DNA of 64,000 bases from JAEMQF01 sp963775015 (GCA_963775015.1 CAVZHI010000025.1:81081-145080); one strand, 5' to 3'. Shown: positions 17,427-27,709, counted from the first letter of the stretch. The notes: generated by a model not told the origin, from the letters alone. Program-made: numbers and translations.

Positions 17427-18944
17427 CGCGTGCTGCTGCGGCGCAAGCGCAGCGCGATGAGTTCGAACAGGCCTTCAAAGAGCAGCGCCAGCGCCGCCGA
17501 GGGCAGCGCGCCGGCGAGCAGCAACTCCTTGTCGTTCAGCGCCAGGCCAGTGACGATGCGCTCGCCGTAACCTCCAGCGCCGATGAACGCGGCGATCGTT
17601 GCCGTTCCCACGGCGATCGTCGTCGCGGTGCGGATACCGGCCACCAGCGTCGGCAGCGCGAGCGGCAACTCGATCAACCACAGGCGCTGCAGCGGCGTCA
17701 GCGCGAGCGACTTGCCGGCGTCCTTCAAACCTTGCGGAACCTCGGCCAGGCCGGTGCACGTGTTGCGCATGATCGGCAGCAACGCATAGAGCGTGAGCGC
17801 CATCAATGCCGGCACGGTACCGATGCGCCCGACCCACGAGATGAGCACGGCGAGCATCGCGAGCGACGGCACGGTTTGCAGCAGACCCGTCGCGCCGAGC
17901 ACGCCGGCGCGCCAGCGTGTATGCGGCGTCACCCACACCGCGAGCGGAACGCCCAGCAGCATGGCAAGCATGACGGACGCGACCACCAGGCCCAGATGCT
18001 GGCCCGTGAGGCGCCAGAAATCGGCACCGAACAGTTTGCCCCAGAAGCCCGTGCCGGCACCTGCTGAGCCGGCGCGGCCGGCGAGGTGGTCGCGCGCGAT
18101 GACGTCGAAGGCGACGCTGTTCAGCTCGGCGCGCGCGTTCATCGCGATCATCGTTTTCTCATTGACGCTGCCGCTCAAGGTCTGCAGCGCGGCCCAGGCC
18201 TTGGGGAAGCGCTGCGGCACGTCCAGGCGATACAGGACGACAGCGTCGTAGCGCGGGAAGTAGCCCGAATCGTCATCGAGAACGCGCAAGCCCAGGTGAT
18301 CGATCTTCGCGTCCGTCGTGTAGATGTCGATCACGTCGACTTGGGCTGCGGCGACTGCGTCGTACGCGAGGCCATGGTCCAGCCCCGTGGGTTGCTGCGG
18401 CAATCCGTAACGCTGCGCCAGGCCTTTCCAGCCGTCGGCGCGGCCGATGAATTCATTGCTCAGGCCCAGGCGCAGGGCGGGGTGGCGCGCCAGGTCGGAG
18501 AGCTTGGCGATGCCCAGTTTCGCCGCCACATCGGCACGCATCGCGAGCGCGTAGCCGTCGTTGAAGCCGAGGCGAATGTCGACGCCCAGGCCGAGCGGCG
18601 CGAGCTGCGCGCGCATCGCCTCGAGCGTCGAGCCGCCCTGCACCCTTCAGGATTTCGAGCGCGATCGTTCCCGTGTACTCGGGGTAGAGGTCGATGCTGC
18701 CGGAGCGCAAGGCCTCATAAACGATTGCCGTATTGCCCAGGCCCTGCTTCACCTCCGTCGCGGCATGCGGCTGCGCTGTCTGCGCCAGCACCTGCGCCAG
18801 GATGTACGACTCGGTGAAGCGCTTCGAACCGATGCGCAGGCGGTCTTGCGCGCTCGCGAGCGAGGCGACGAGCAACAGTCCGAGCGCGAGAACAAGGCGC
18901 GGCGCTCTGCGGCTCGGGTTGCGGGCGAGGGAGGAGGTGTTCAC
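17423..18944 (-). CDS. Betaine/choline-type ABC importer: substrate-binding domain fused to permease, one frame break
   Basis: OpuC/ProX-type osmoprotectant uptake protein with the binding domain first and the permease second. Signal peptide LVLALGLLLVASLASAQ is followed by the binding-domain signatures DRLRIGSKRFTESYILAQVL, LGNTAIVYEALRSGSIDLYP and EYTGTIALEILK, later YDAVAAAQVDVIDIYTTDAK. The permease half shows LLQTVPSLAMLAVLISWVG, LLPIMRNTCTGLAEVPQGLK and FIGAGGYGERIVTGLALND. One extra base near 18650 breaks the frame between EILK and QGGSTLEAM. GTG 18944 overlaps the ferredoxin stop. No ATPase gene lies nearby, so one must come from elsewhere. The substrate is a quaternary amine by family only. 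Confidence 0.85.
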
Positions 18945-19213
18945 AGGTCCAGCGTGAGCTCGGTGCTCAGCGCGCGCGAGCAGCAAATCATCATGATGTT
19001 GTTCGCCGCGCGCTCGGCGTCGCTCAGGATCATGTCACGGTGCTCCGGCACACCCGCGATGACGCGCGTTTCGCAGGTGCCGCACACGCCCTGCTGGCAC
19101 GAACTCGGCACGTCGATCCCGGCAGTCAGCAGCGCTTCGAGGAGGCTTGTCTGCGCATCGACTTCGAGGCGCTGCCCGGTCTTGGCGAGGTGCACGACGA
19201 AGGGTTGGTCCAT
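18941..19213 (-). CDS. Stand-alone plant-type [2Fe-2S] ferredoxin domain
   Basis: A 90-residue protein consisting only of a [2Fe-2S] domain. Cluster ligands are Cys39, Cys44, Cys47 (SSCQQGVCGTCETRV) and Cys77 (NIMMICCSRAL). Sequence and spacing match the C-terminal ferredoxin domain of phthalate/vanillate-type oxygenase reductases, which normally follow FMN and NAD domains in proteins of about 320 residues. None of those domains is present upstream, so this is a free domain or a remnant. The stop overlaps the start of the transporter fusion (GTGA). An electron-donor role to an oxygenase acting on the transported amine is conceivable but no oxygenase gene is adjacent. Confidence 0.82.
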   Translation of the reverse strand: MDQPFVVHLAKTGQRLEVDAQTSLLEALLTAGIDVPSSCQQGVCGTCETRVIAGVPEHRDMILSDAERAANNIMMICCSRALSTELTLDL

Positions 19214-19301
19214 GGGGGGATTCAGGTCGGCGCTTGGGCCGCTGCGGGGTTGGGCTGGTCCAGCCTATTGTGCAGTCGGCCGCCACCGGCGCGAAGCCGC
19301 G

Positions 19302-20627
19302 CTACCGCTCCCGCCCCGCGCGCCGCATCACCTGTGTGAGCGGCTCCATCAGGTACTGCAGAACGGTGCGTTTGTCGCCTTCGATGTACACCTCCACCGG
19401 CATGCCGGCGAGCAGCGTCAGGTCGCCCGCCGCGGCCAGCCCCGCGGTGTCGGCCCCAATGTGCGCGAGGTAGAACGCGCTGTTCGACTGCCGGTCGACC
19501 ATGCGATCGCCCGAGATGTACTTGACCTTGCCGTCCACCAGCTGGGTGCTGCGGTAAGCGAATGCGGTGAAGCGCATCTGCGCCGTTTGCCCGCGCTGTA
19601 CGCGGTTGATGTCTTCCGGGCGGACCAGCGCTTCGATGATGAGCTGTTGGTTGTCCGGCACGATCTCAGCGATCGTCTCGCGCGGCGGAATCACCGCGCC
19701 CGGCGCGGTGACTTTCAGGTCCATCACCTCGCCCGATGCCGGCGCGGTGATCACCTGGCGCTTCGCCGCGTCACCCGTCTTGCGTTGTTCCTGCTGGATT
19801 TCGGCCAGACGCGCCTGCGTCACCTTCAGCTGGTCGCTCGCCTGCTGGCGGTAGTCGTTTTCCATCGCCTTGATGCGCAGGCTGGTGTCGACCAGCTTCT
19901 GCTCGCTGCGCGCCAGCTCGCCCCGGCGCTCTTCGAGCTTGACACCATAGTCGGCCATCTGCGCTTCGATCTGCGTGACGCGGGCACTGGAGATGAAACC
20001 CTCCTTGAGCAAACCCTGGTTGGCCGTGAGCTCCCGGCCCTGCAGCTCGAGCGATGCACCGGCGCGTTCGATCTGCGCGCGCAGCGCCACCGTCTCCTGC
20101 CTCACCTTGGCCTGTTGGTCGCGAAGCAGGGCCACCTGCGACGTCAATGCGCCTCGCCGCGCGGCAAAAAGCGCGCGTTCGTTGACGAGCAATTCCGCGA
20201 GGCCGGCATCGGTGCGCGCGGCTTCAAGGATGTCGGCAGGAAAGGCGACCGCCGCGGTGCCGGTCTGCTCGGCCTCCAACCGCGCCATGCTCGCGCGCTC
20301 GGAGCGCACGCGCGAATCCCAGCGCTGCATGTCGGCGTTCACCGCCACGTCGCCGAGCACGAACATCGTGTCGCCCTCGGCGACGCGCTGGCCGACGCGC
20401 ACCCGAACCTCGCGCACGATGCCGCCCTCGGCATGCTGCACCGGCCGACGGTTCAGGTCGACTTTCACAACCCCTGGCGCCACCACCGCCGAAGCGAGCG
20501 GCGCCAGTGCCATCCAGGCGACCAGCGGCGTCAGGCCGAGCAACAACACCAGCATGCCGTAGCGCACCAGCGAGCGCGCTTCGCGCACGTGGGTCGAGAG
20601 CGGGTCGTCCAGGGCCAGTGCGGTCAT
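19302..20627 (-). CDS. HlyD-family periplasmic adaptor of type I secretion system
   Basis: Membrane fusion protein that links the ABC exporter to an outer-membrane TolC channel. A single transmembrane helix (GMLVLLLGLTPLVAWMALAP) lies near residues 25-45. It is followed by a lipoyl-like motif VKVDLNRRPVQHAEGGIVRE, a long coiled-coil hairpin rich in Glu/Arg/Gln (residues about 110-290), and the C-terminal VITAPASGEVMDLKVTAPGA and GMPVEVYIEGDKRTVLQYLM. All are standard for PrtE/HlyD proteins, as is the 441-residue length. It follows the ABC gene by 11 bases. No TolC gene is nearby in this window except the metal-efflux one at 2362. Confidence 0.92.
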   Translation of the reverse strand: MTALALDDPLSTHVREARSLVRYGMLVLLLGLTPLVAWMALAPLASAVVAPGVVKVDLNRRPVQHAEGGIVREVRVRVGQRVAEGDTMFVLGDVAVNADMQRWDSRVRSERASMARLEAEQTGTAAVAFPADILEAARTDAGLAELLVNERALFAARRGALTSQVALLRDQQAKVRQETVALRAQIERAGASLELQGRELTANQGLLKEGFISSARVTQIEAQMADYGVKLEERRGELARSEQKLVDTSLRIKAMENDYRQQASDQLKVTQARLAEIQQEQRKTGDAAKRQVITAPASGEVMDLKVTAPGAVIPPRETIAEIVPDNQQLIIEALVRPEDINRVQRGQTAQMRFTAFAYRSTQLVDGKVKYISGDRMVDRQSNSAFYLAHIGADTAGLAAAGDLTLLAGMPVEVYIEGDKRTVLQYLMEPLTQVMRRAGRER

Positions 20628-20638
20628 CGCTGTTCGCC

Positions 20639-22402
20639 CTATCCCACATTCCGCGTCATCGGCACCACCTGCGCGCCACCCGCATTCATCGCCTGCATGA
20701 CTTGCGACTTGGTGCCGTAGTGTTTGGCACGGCCGCCTTCGAGCACGAGCATCTTGTCGGCGTGTTTCACGAGCGTTGTGCGGTGCGTCACCATCACCAC
20801 TGTCGCCTTGCCTTTCAGCGCTTCAAGCGCATCGCTGAGCGCCTGTTCGCCGGCGCCGTCGAGATTCGAGTTGGGCTCGTCGAGCAGCAGCAGCTTGGGT
20901 TCGCCATACAAGGCGCGGGCCAGCGCGATGCGCTGGCGTTGGCCGGGGGAAAGCAAACCGCCGGTCGGTTCGATGCGGGTGTCGTAGCCGTCGGGCAGCG
21001 CGAGGATCATCTCGTGCACGCCGGCGGCGCGGCCGGCGGCGACGACCGCAGCAGGGTGGACCTGGCCCATGCGGGCGATGTTTTCGCCGACGGTGGCGGC
21101 GAACAGTTCAACGTCTTGCGGCACGTAGCCGATGTGCGGGCCCACCGCTTCACGCGGCACCTGGCTCAGGTCAGAACCGTCGAGCCGCACGCTGCCGCCG
21201 CTGGGCCGCCACAGGCCGCAGAGCACGCGGATCAGGCTCGATTTGCCGGCGCCGCTCGGCCCGATGATGGCCAGTGCCTCGCCGGGAGCGAGATTGAGCG
21301 ACACACCGGCCAGGATCAACCGGTCGCTGCGGCCGGCGCGCAGGATGAGGTTGCTGGCTTCGAGCGCACCGCTCGGGCGCGGCAAGGCCATGCGTTCGGG
21401 TACCGAGCCGAGTTCCGCCAACTGCCGGCGCAAGCGGCGCAAGGCCAGGCGCCCTTCGGCGAGCATCTTCCAGCTCGCCACGATCTGCTCCACCGGCGCG
21501 AGCGCGCGGCCGAGCAGGATGGTGGTGGCGACCATCACGCCGGGTGAGGCCAACTGGGCGATCACGAGATAGGCGCCGACTGCGAGGATCATCACCTGCA
21601 CCATCTGCCGCGTCGTGCGCGTGAACGCCGCCAGCGCCACGCTGCGCCGGGCGGTGGGGCGCTGCAGCTCGAGCACGCGCGAGTTCATCTTCTGCCAGCG
21701 CGCCAGCAACGCATCGGCCATGCCCATGGCTTCGGCGACTTCGGCATTCGCCATCGACGCTTCGAGGTAGCGCTGGGTACGCGAGGCGCCGCGTTGCAGG
21801 GACTCGATGCTGCGGCGCGTCAACCAGTGATTCAGCAAGGCCAGCCCGAGCATGAGAACGGCTGCACACGCGGCCGCAATGCCCAGCGCCGGGTGGGCGA
21901 ACCAGATGACGGCGATGTAGACGATCGCCCAGGGGGCGTCGAATACCGCGAGCAGGCCCTGGGCGGAAAACAGACCACGCACAGTGGTCACGTCGCGCAG
22001 CGCTTCGGTGGCGGGGCGGTCCGGTGAGCGGGCGGCTCGGGAGAGTACATCGCGCGCCACCACCGGCAGCAGCGCATCGCCGATCAGGTTGCCCACCACG
22101 CCTTGCAGCCGGCTGCGCAGATAGTCCAGGCCGAGGGCCAGCGAGAGTGCCGCGCCGACGCCGAGCAGCAGCAACAGCAGCGTCTCGCGGCTGCCGCTCG
22201 AGAGCACACGGTCGAAGACCTGCAGCATGAACAGCGCCGGCGCCAGCATCAGGAGATTCATCACGAACGAGAACGCAGCGACAGCGGCGAGAGGGCGGGC
22301 GGCGAGCGGGCGCAGGCGGGCCCGGGGTGGGTCGGCGAGGGTGAGCGTGTCAGCGCCCCAAGCGGAGCGGGGGGATTCGGACTTGAAGAGGCTGGAACTC
22401 AC
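20639..22402 (-). CDS. Type I secretion ABC transporter (PrtD-like permease/ATPase)
   Basis: Inner-membrane exporter with fused permease and ATPase domains. The transmembrane region begins near LAAVAAFSFVMNLLMLAPAL and continues to about residue 290. The ATPase domain has Walker A GPSGAGKSS, the Q-loop PQDVELF, signature LSPGQRQRIALARAL and Walker B KLLLLDEPNSNLD, then the switch His in MVTHR. There is no N-terminal C39 peptidase domain, as expected for RTX exporters. I chose GTG 22402 (VSSSLFKSE); upstream in-frame codons are not family-like. The gene lies between the adaptor and the large RTX protein gene on the same strand, so the substrate is very likely that protein. Confidence 0.92.
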   Translation of the reverse strand: MSSSLFKSESPRSAWGADTLTLADPPRARLRPLAARPLAAVAAFSFVMNLLMLAPALFMLQVFDRVLSSGSRETLLLLLLGVGAALSLALGLDYLRSRLQGVVGNLIGDALLPVVARDVLSRAARSPDRPATEALRDVTTVRGLFSAQGLLAVFDAPWAIVYIAVIWFAHPALGIAAACAAVLMLGLALLNHWLTRRSIESLQRGASRTQRYLEASMANAEVAEAMGMADALLARWQKMNSRVLELQRPTARRSVALAAFTRTTRQMVQVMILAVGAYLVIAQLASPGVMVATTILLGRALAPVEQIVASWKMLAEGRLALRRLRRQLAELGSVPERMALPRPSGALEASNLILRAGRSDRLILAGVSLNLAPGEALAIIGPSGAGKSSLIRVLCGLWRPSGGSVRLDGSDLSQVPREAVGPHIGYVPQDVELFAATVGENIARMGQVHPAAVVAAGRAAGVHEMILALPDGYDTRIEPTGGLLSPGQRQRIALARALYGEPKLLLLDEPNSNLDGAGEQALSDALEALKGKATVVMVTHRTTLVKHADKMLVLEGGRAKHYGTKSQVMQAMNAGGAQVVPMTRNVG

Positions 22403-22567
22403 CCTATTCCCCAGATGGCGTTGGCATCGATCACTTCCCAACTCCAAGCGTCGCTGGAGTCAAACAGGGTGGCAGCCCGGACCGCGTGGGCGATTCAGTG
22501 CCCGCGCCGGCCCGCCGCGGATCGGTGTTGAACAGGCTCGAGCTCACGGCGGCGGGGTAGCCGTCGC

Positions 22568-25500
22568 CTACAACAGGATACCGGCCACGCCCGGAGCGTC
22601 ACCTCGAACTTCGATCATGAGATCCGCGAGCGCGTCGCCGTTCACGTCGCCCACCAGCATGCCCGTCACGGGGTCGAAGACGAGTTGGCCGGCGGCACCG
22701 GTGAAGCTCGAGCTCAGCGTGAAGGCGTTGTTGCCGCCGAGCACGGTGTTCGCGTCGATCAGGCTGAGGTCGATCTTGTCGCCTTCGGCCAATGAAAAAT
22801 CGCGGATCCGGTCGAAGTCGATGGTGTTCGATTCGGAGGTGACGTAGAAGCGGAAAGTGTCCGCTCCGGCGTCGCCCGTCAAGTCGTCGCGGCCGGCGCC
22901 GCCGCTCAGAATGTCGTTGCCGGCGCCACCGGAGAGGGTGTCATCCTGGGTGCCGCCAAAGACGGTGTCCGCGCCGCCGCCGGCGCTGATTTCGTCGTCG
23001 CCGGCCTGGCCGAACAGGGTGTCGGCGCCAGCCGTACCGGCCATGACGTCGTCACCCGTGCCACCGACGATCGCCCCTGGGCCTGGCGCCGGCGGATTCA
23101 CGATGACGACGGGCTCGTTCGCGCCGATGATCGTGAGCGTCACCGACGCTGTCGACTGCGCGCCGGCGCTGTCCTTCACGGTGTAGGTGAAGGACTCGGT
23201 CGCCGTCTGGCCGCTGAGCAATGATTGGAATCCGCTGCCCACGGTGTAGGTCAGTGCCGATCCGCCAGCCGCGATCCCGACGCTGCCCTGGAGCCCCGCC
23301 GGCGGATTGAACGGTACAACGGTCAGCGTATCGCCGGAATCGGCGTCGCTGTCATTCGCCAGCACGTCAAGCGTTACCTGGCCCGCATCTTCGGAAATCG
23401 ACCATGTGTTCGCGGCCGCGACCGGAGCGTCGTTGATGCCGGTAACGGTGACTTCGACATACGAGGTCGACTCCGCGCCTTGGCTGTCGGCGATGGTGTA
23501 GCTTAATTGCTCCGTCGCGGTGACACCGGCACCCAGGCTCTGGAACGCATTGCCGACGTTGTAGACGATGTTCGCGCCGTCGACCCACGCCGTGCCTTGG
23601 AGTCCGGCGCTGTCGATCGAGACTGCGAGGCTGTCGCCCACGCCCGAGTCCGCGTCGCTGTCGTTCAGGAGCACGCGGATCGTGACGGGCGCGCCGTTCT
23701 CGGTCGCTTCGGCGATATCGGCGGTGGCGACCGGTGCGTGATTGATGCCGGTGACGGTGACTCTCCCATAGGCCGTTGACGTGGCGTGAGCGCTGTCTTC
23801 CATCGTGTACTTGAAGGTCTCGTTGACCTCCACACCGAAAGGCAGGTTGAGCAGATTGCCGCCCACGGTGTAGATCACCTGACCTTCGACGAGCTCTACC
23901 GAACCCTGCATCAGTCTGCCAGTCACCGGATCCTGGATCTCGATGCGATCCACCGACACCACCTTCTTGGTGTCGGGAATGTCCACGGGCGTCGGGTCGA
24001 AGGCAACGTCAAGCAGATCGAAGAATGGCGACGTCGGCGGTGGCAGCGGCGGGTCAATTCGCGTGTCGGGATCCGTGTCGTTGGCGAGCACGTCGATGGT
24101 CAGCGGTGCGCCGTCGGCCGCGACGGTCGCGCTGTCGTCAAACGCTTCGGGCGCGTCGTTCACGCCGGTCACGCTGACGGTCACCATCCCGGTCGACCCG
24201 CCGGCGAGTGTGTATTGGAACGTGTCGGTTCCCGGCTCGCCCTGATTGAGGCTTTGCAGCGGCGTGTACAGGATGCCTTGTCCATCCGTCGTGATCGACG
24301 CCTTACCGAGCAAACGCGGAGTTCCGGGAGCGAAGCCGTACTGGTCGTTGCCTGTCGCACTGCCGATCACGTAGTAAGCGGAAAACCTTCCGGCGCCGTC
24401 AATCGAGGCAATCGTCAGGGGGCCGCCGGGGTTCATGTCGTTGGTGTCATTCCCCAGCACGTTGAGGGTGATGGCGCCGCCGTCCTCGGCGGCCACCGCT
24501 TTGTCCGCGATGGCCTTGGGGCCATCGGTGACACCATTGACCGTGATGGTGACCGTCGAAGTCGCTTCTTCATCGCCGATCGCATCGGTCATCGTATAGG
24601 TGAAGGTCTCCACCACGTATTGGCCGGTCAGCAATGACTGAAATGTGCTGCTCGGCGTGTAGACCACTCCGGTGCCGATCGAGACCATTGTTCCCAGCGG
24701 CGCGGTACCACCTTCGGGTGTGAAGGGTGTCACCGAAACCACCCGTTTCGTATCGCCAGTATCCGCATCGGTGTCATTGGCGAGCACCTGGATCGTGATG
24801 GCGGCGGCGTCTTCGGTGATGGTTAACGTGTTGGCGACGGCAATCGGAGCGTCGTTCGCGCCGATGACGGTCACGCTCACGGTTGCACTCGACTGTGAAC
24901 CCGAGCCGTCCTCCGCCCGGTAGCTGAAAGTTTCGATGGCGCTCTGCCCGTCACGCAGGTACTGATGGTTCGGCGTGTATACGATGTTCGATCCAACGAT
25001 CTCGGCGCTGCCGCGCAATCCGGTGGTGGTGAGCGACAGGATGGAGTGGGTGTCGCCAAAATCGGCATCTTTGTCGTTGGCGAGCACGTTGAGCGTGACC
25101 GCTCCGCCATCCTCCCCAGGAGTCGGGGCATCCGCGATCGCGATCAGCGGATCGTTGACGCCGGTCACGGTGACCTTTACGTCGGCGCTTGAGCGAGCGC
25201 CGGCGTTGTCCGCCACGGTGTAGCGGAAGATATCGGTGGCCTTCTCGCCGGCTAGCAGGCTCTGATACGCGCTGCCGATGGTATAGACGACGCCGCTGCC
25301 GTCCGCCGCAATCGAGGCCACGCCATTCGTGCCGGTGTTACTCACCTCGACCACCGTTTTGCCGTCGACCACGTTGATATCGGTGTCGTTGGCGAGTACG
25401 TTGATAAACACCGCTGCGCCGTTTTCGGTGGCTTCCCCAACATCCGCAAACGCCACCGGTCCGCTGTTGGTGCCGGTGATGGTGACTTTCACCTGCGCTA

Positions 25501-27709
25501 TGGACGTCGCACCAAAGCCGTCGATCATGGTGTAGCTGAAGCTGTCGGTCGCGGTGTCGCCTTCGGGGAGACTGTCAAACGCATTGCCCACCGTATAGAC
25601 GACGTTGCTGCCGCCCTTCACGAAGGTGACGCTGCCCAGCGTTCCCTTGGTGTTGACGGAGTCCACGGCTTTGCTGTCGCCCGCATCGGCGTCGGTGTCG
25701 TTGGCGAGCACGTTGATCGTCACCGGCAAGGAATTCTTGGCCACCGACAGGCTGTCGCCGACGGCCTGCGGACCATCGTTGACGCCGGTGACCGTGACGA
25801 TGGCTGTTGCAGTCGACTGGGCGCCGGATTCGTCTTCGATGGTGTAGAAAACCGTTTCGTTGAGGACTTCCCCCTCCCGCAATGCCTGCAACGCCGGGGT
25901 CGGTGTATAGACGACTCCTTGGCCGTCCTGCCCGACCTCAACGGTGCCTTTGATCGCGGCAATCGCTGGGATGACGACGAATGTCGTGACTTCCTGGGAA
26001 GGATGAGACGTGATCACGATCTCCGACGGGCGCCCGTTGCCATCTGTCGACACAACATGGCGGGTGTCGCCGATGTCGATGTCGGTGTCGTTGGCCAGAA
26101 CGTTAATCGTCAGCGGGCCGTCGTTCTCGCCCACGCTGGCGCCGTCGGAATGCGCCACCGGCGCATCGTTCACGCCGGTGATCTCAACCGTTACGTCGGC
26201 GCTGGACTGGGCGCCGGAGGCGTCGGCAATGGTGTAGCTGAAGTGGTCGAACGCCGTGGCGCCCGCCTTCAGCGATTGCAACTCTGGGGACTGTGCCGGC
26301 GTCGCGTAGTACACAAACTGGCGCCCGCCGGACGACGCAAAGGCGGTGTCCCCGAGCGTCGTACTGTCGCGGTTGATCGCCACGAGCCGCACCGCATCGC
26401 CGCTGTCGGGGTCTGTATCGTTGCCCAGTACGTCGATCAAGTGGAATTGGTCTTCCGTGGCGTAGAACGTGTCGTCCACGGCCACCGGCCCGTCGTTGAC
26501 TCCGGTGACGGTGACCGTCACCGCAGCTGTGGACTGCTCGCCTGCCGCGTCCTCGACGGTGTAGTCGAAGGTCTCGGTCGTGGTCGCGCCTGCACCTAAG
26601 CTCTGAAACGCTGCGCCCGCCGTGTAAGTCACACCGCTGCCATCGGCAGCGACCAAGGCCGTGCCTTTCAGACCGGTGTCGTTTACGGCCACCACCCTGC
26701 GCGTATCGCCGGAATCCACGTCGGTGTCGTTGGCGAGCACGTCAACCCAGACCGATGCGTCGTTCGCGGTGGCCGATGCGCTGTCCGCGACGACGTTCGG
26801 CGCGGTGTTCGCAGGTGGCGGCGGTGGTGGGGGCGGGGGCGGTGCGGTCAGGTCGACCGTGGCATCGAGAAACTGCAGCAGTTCGACGTTGTGCAGCGTG
26901 TCCGTGCCGTCGTTGCCGTTCGCCACGGTGTCGAGGTCCTGCACCTGCACAACCCCGTCGACGGTGCTGATCGCATAGGAGTCCCGAGTGCCGGCGAACA
27001 GTGCAGTGTCCCGCCCCGCGCCGCCGTCGATTGCGTCCGCACCCGCGCCGCCGCTGATCGTATCGTCCGCGTCGCTGCCGACGACGTTGTCGGCGCCGGC
27101 CTGCGCGTCGATCAGCGCAATACCGGTCAAGGCGACGCCGGCAAAATTCAATGTGTCCGCGGCGGCGCTGCCGACGACATTGACCGCGCTGTAGCCGTTC
27201 GCCGAAATCGCTTCGATCCCGGTCAGCGAATTCGAGAAGTTCGCGCCCAGGCGGATGACCGCACCGTTCGCGCCGGCGACGATGCGGTCGGTGCCGGTGG
27301 TTCCGGAGTCGCGATACAGGTCGGTGCCGTCGTTGGCGCCCATCACGACATAGGTGTCGCTGCCCTGGCGGCCGTCGAGCGTATCATTGCCGCCCAGACC
27401 GATGAGCCGGTCGTTGCCGGCGCCGCCGTTGATGACGTTGGCATTCGCGTCGGGGCCCGTATTGCGCGTGTTGTCGCCGATCAACAGCAACGAGCCGTCG
27501 ACAAAGCGCAGGTTGCCGGTGTGGAATTCGCCCAGCGAGTCCCTCTCCAGCGTCACGAAGTCCAGGCCCAGCCTCAAGGTCAGGGTGTTGCCGGACACCG
27601 TGATATCGAGGTCGGCGGCGCTGCCGATGTCGAAATTAAGGATGTCATTGCGGGCACGGAACGACGACAGCGTCGTCCCCTTGACCTGAGAGAACTGGTA
27701 TACGGCCAT
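22568..27709 (-). CDS. Large RTX surface protein with 11 VCBS/cadherin-like repeats
   Basis: A 1713-residue type I secreted adhesin-like protein. The N-terminal region holds glycine-rich RTX calcium repeats (VINGGAGNDRLIGLGGNDTL and DDTISGGAGADAIDGGAGRD), then a run of ten prolines near residue 290. Eleven repeats of about 100-135 residues follow, each opening with a variant of VNDAPVA and containing INVLANDTDAD. The C-terminus has further RTX nonapeptides (GGAGNDILSGGAGRDDLTGD) and a secretion-signal-like segment ending MIEVRGDAPGVAGILL. ATG 27709 follows AAGGGGG; the upstream in-frame extension contains cysteines, which RTX proteins avoid. The exporter and adaptor genes follow. Likely roles are surface attachment or biofilm (inference). 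Confidence 0.93.
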   Translation of the reverse strand: MAVYQFSQVKGTTLSSFRARNDILNFDIGSAADLDITVSGNTLTLRLGLDFVTLERDSLGEFHTGNLRFVDGSLLLIGDNTRNTGPDANANVINGGAGNDRLIGLGGNDTLDGRQGSDTYVVMGANDGTDLYRDSGTTGTDRIVAGANGAVIRLGANFSNSLTGIEAISANGYSAVNVVGSAAADTLNFAGVALTGIALIDAQAGADNVVGSDADDTISGGAGADAIDGGAGRDTALFAGTRDSYAISTVDGVVQVQDLDTVANGNDGTDTLHNVELLQFLDATVDLTAPPPPPPPPPPANTAPNVVADSASATANDASVWVDVLANDTDVDSGDTRRVVAVNDTGLKGTALVAADGSGVTYTAGAAFQSLGAGATTTETFDYTVEDAAGEQSTAAVTVTVTGVNDGPVAVDDTFYATEDQFHLIDVLGNDTDPDSGDAVRLVAINRDSTTLGDTAFASSGGRQFVYYATPAQSPELQSLKAGATAFDHFSYTIADASGAQSSADVTVEITGVNDAPVAHSDGASVGENDGPLTINVLANDTDIDIGDTRHVVSTDGNGRPSEIVITSHPSQEVTTFVVIPAIAAIKGTVEVGQDGQGVVYTPTPALQALREGEVLNETVFYTIEDESGAQSTATAIVTVTGVNDGPQAVGDSLSVAKNSLPVTINVLANDTDADAGDSKAVDSVNTKGTLGSVTFVKGGSNVVYTVGNAFDSLPEGDTATDSFSYTMIDGFGATSIAQVKVTITGTNSGPVAFADVGEATENGAAVFINVLANDTDINVVDGKTVVEVSNTGTNGVASIAADGSGVVYTIGSAYQSLLAGEKATDIFRYTVADNAGARSSADVKVTVTGVNDPLIAIADAPTPGEDGGAVTLNVLANDKDADFGDTHSILSLTTTGLRGSAEIVGSNIVYTPNHQYLRDGQSAIETFSYRAEDGSGSQSSATVSVTVIGANDAPIAVANTLTITEDAAAITIQVLANDTDADTGDTKRVVSVTPFTPEGGTAPLGTMVSIGTGVVYTPSSTFQSLLTGQYVVETFTYTMTDAIGDEEATSTVTITVNGVTDGPKAIADKAVAAEDGGAITLNVLGNDTNDMNPGGPLTIASIDGAGRFSAYYVIGSATGNDQYGFAPGTPRLLGKASITTDGQGILYTPLQSLNQGEPGTDTFQYTLAGGSTGMVTVSVTGVNDAPEAFDDSATVAADGAPLTIDVLANDTDPDTRIDPPLPPPTSPFFDLLDVAFDPTPVDIPDTKKVVSVDRIEIQDPVTGRLMQGSVELVEGQVIYTVGGNLLNLPFGVEVNETFKYTMEDSAHATSTAYGRVTVTGINHAPVATADIAEATENGAPVTIRVLLNDSDADSGVGDSLAVSIDSAGLQGTAWVDGANIVYNVGNAFQSLGAGVTATEQLSYTIADSQGAESTSYVEVTVTGINDAPVAAANTWSISEDAGQVTLDVLANDSDADSGDTLTVVPFNPPAGLQGSVGIAAGGSALTYTVGSGFQSLLSGQTATESFTYTVKDSAGAQSTASVTLTIIGANEPVVIVNPPAPGPGAIVGGTGDDVMAGTAGADTLFGQAGDDEISAGGGADTVFGGTQDDTLSGGAGNDILSGGAGRDDLTGDAGADTFRFYVTSESNTIDFDRIRDFSLAEGDKIDLSLIDANTVLGGNNAFTLSSSFTGAAGQLVFDPVTGMLVGDVNGDALADLMIEVRGDAPGVAGILL

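Noticed and set aside
17423..18944. Two separate genes for the betaine binding protein and permease
   Set aside because: The only interruption is a one-base shift inside the binding domain, not at the domain junction; the rest of the binding domain is in frame with the permease, so it is one fused protein.
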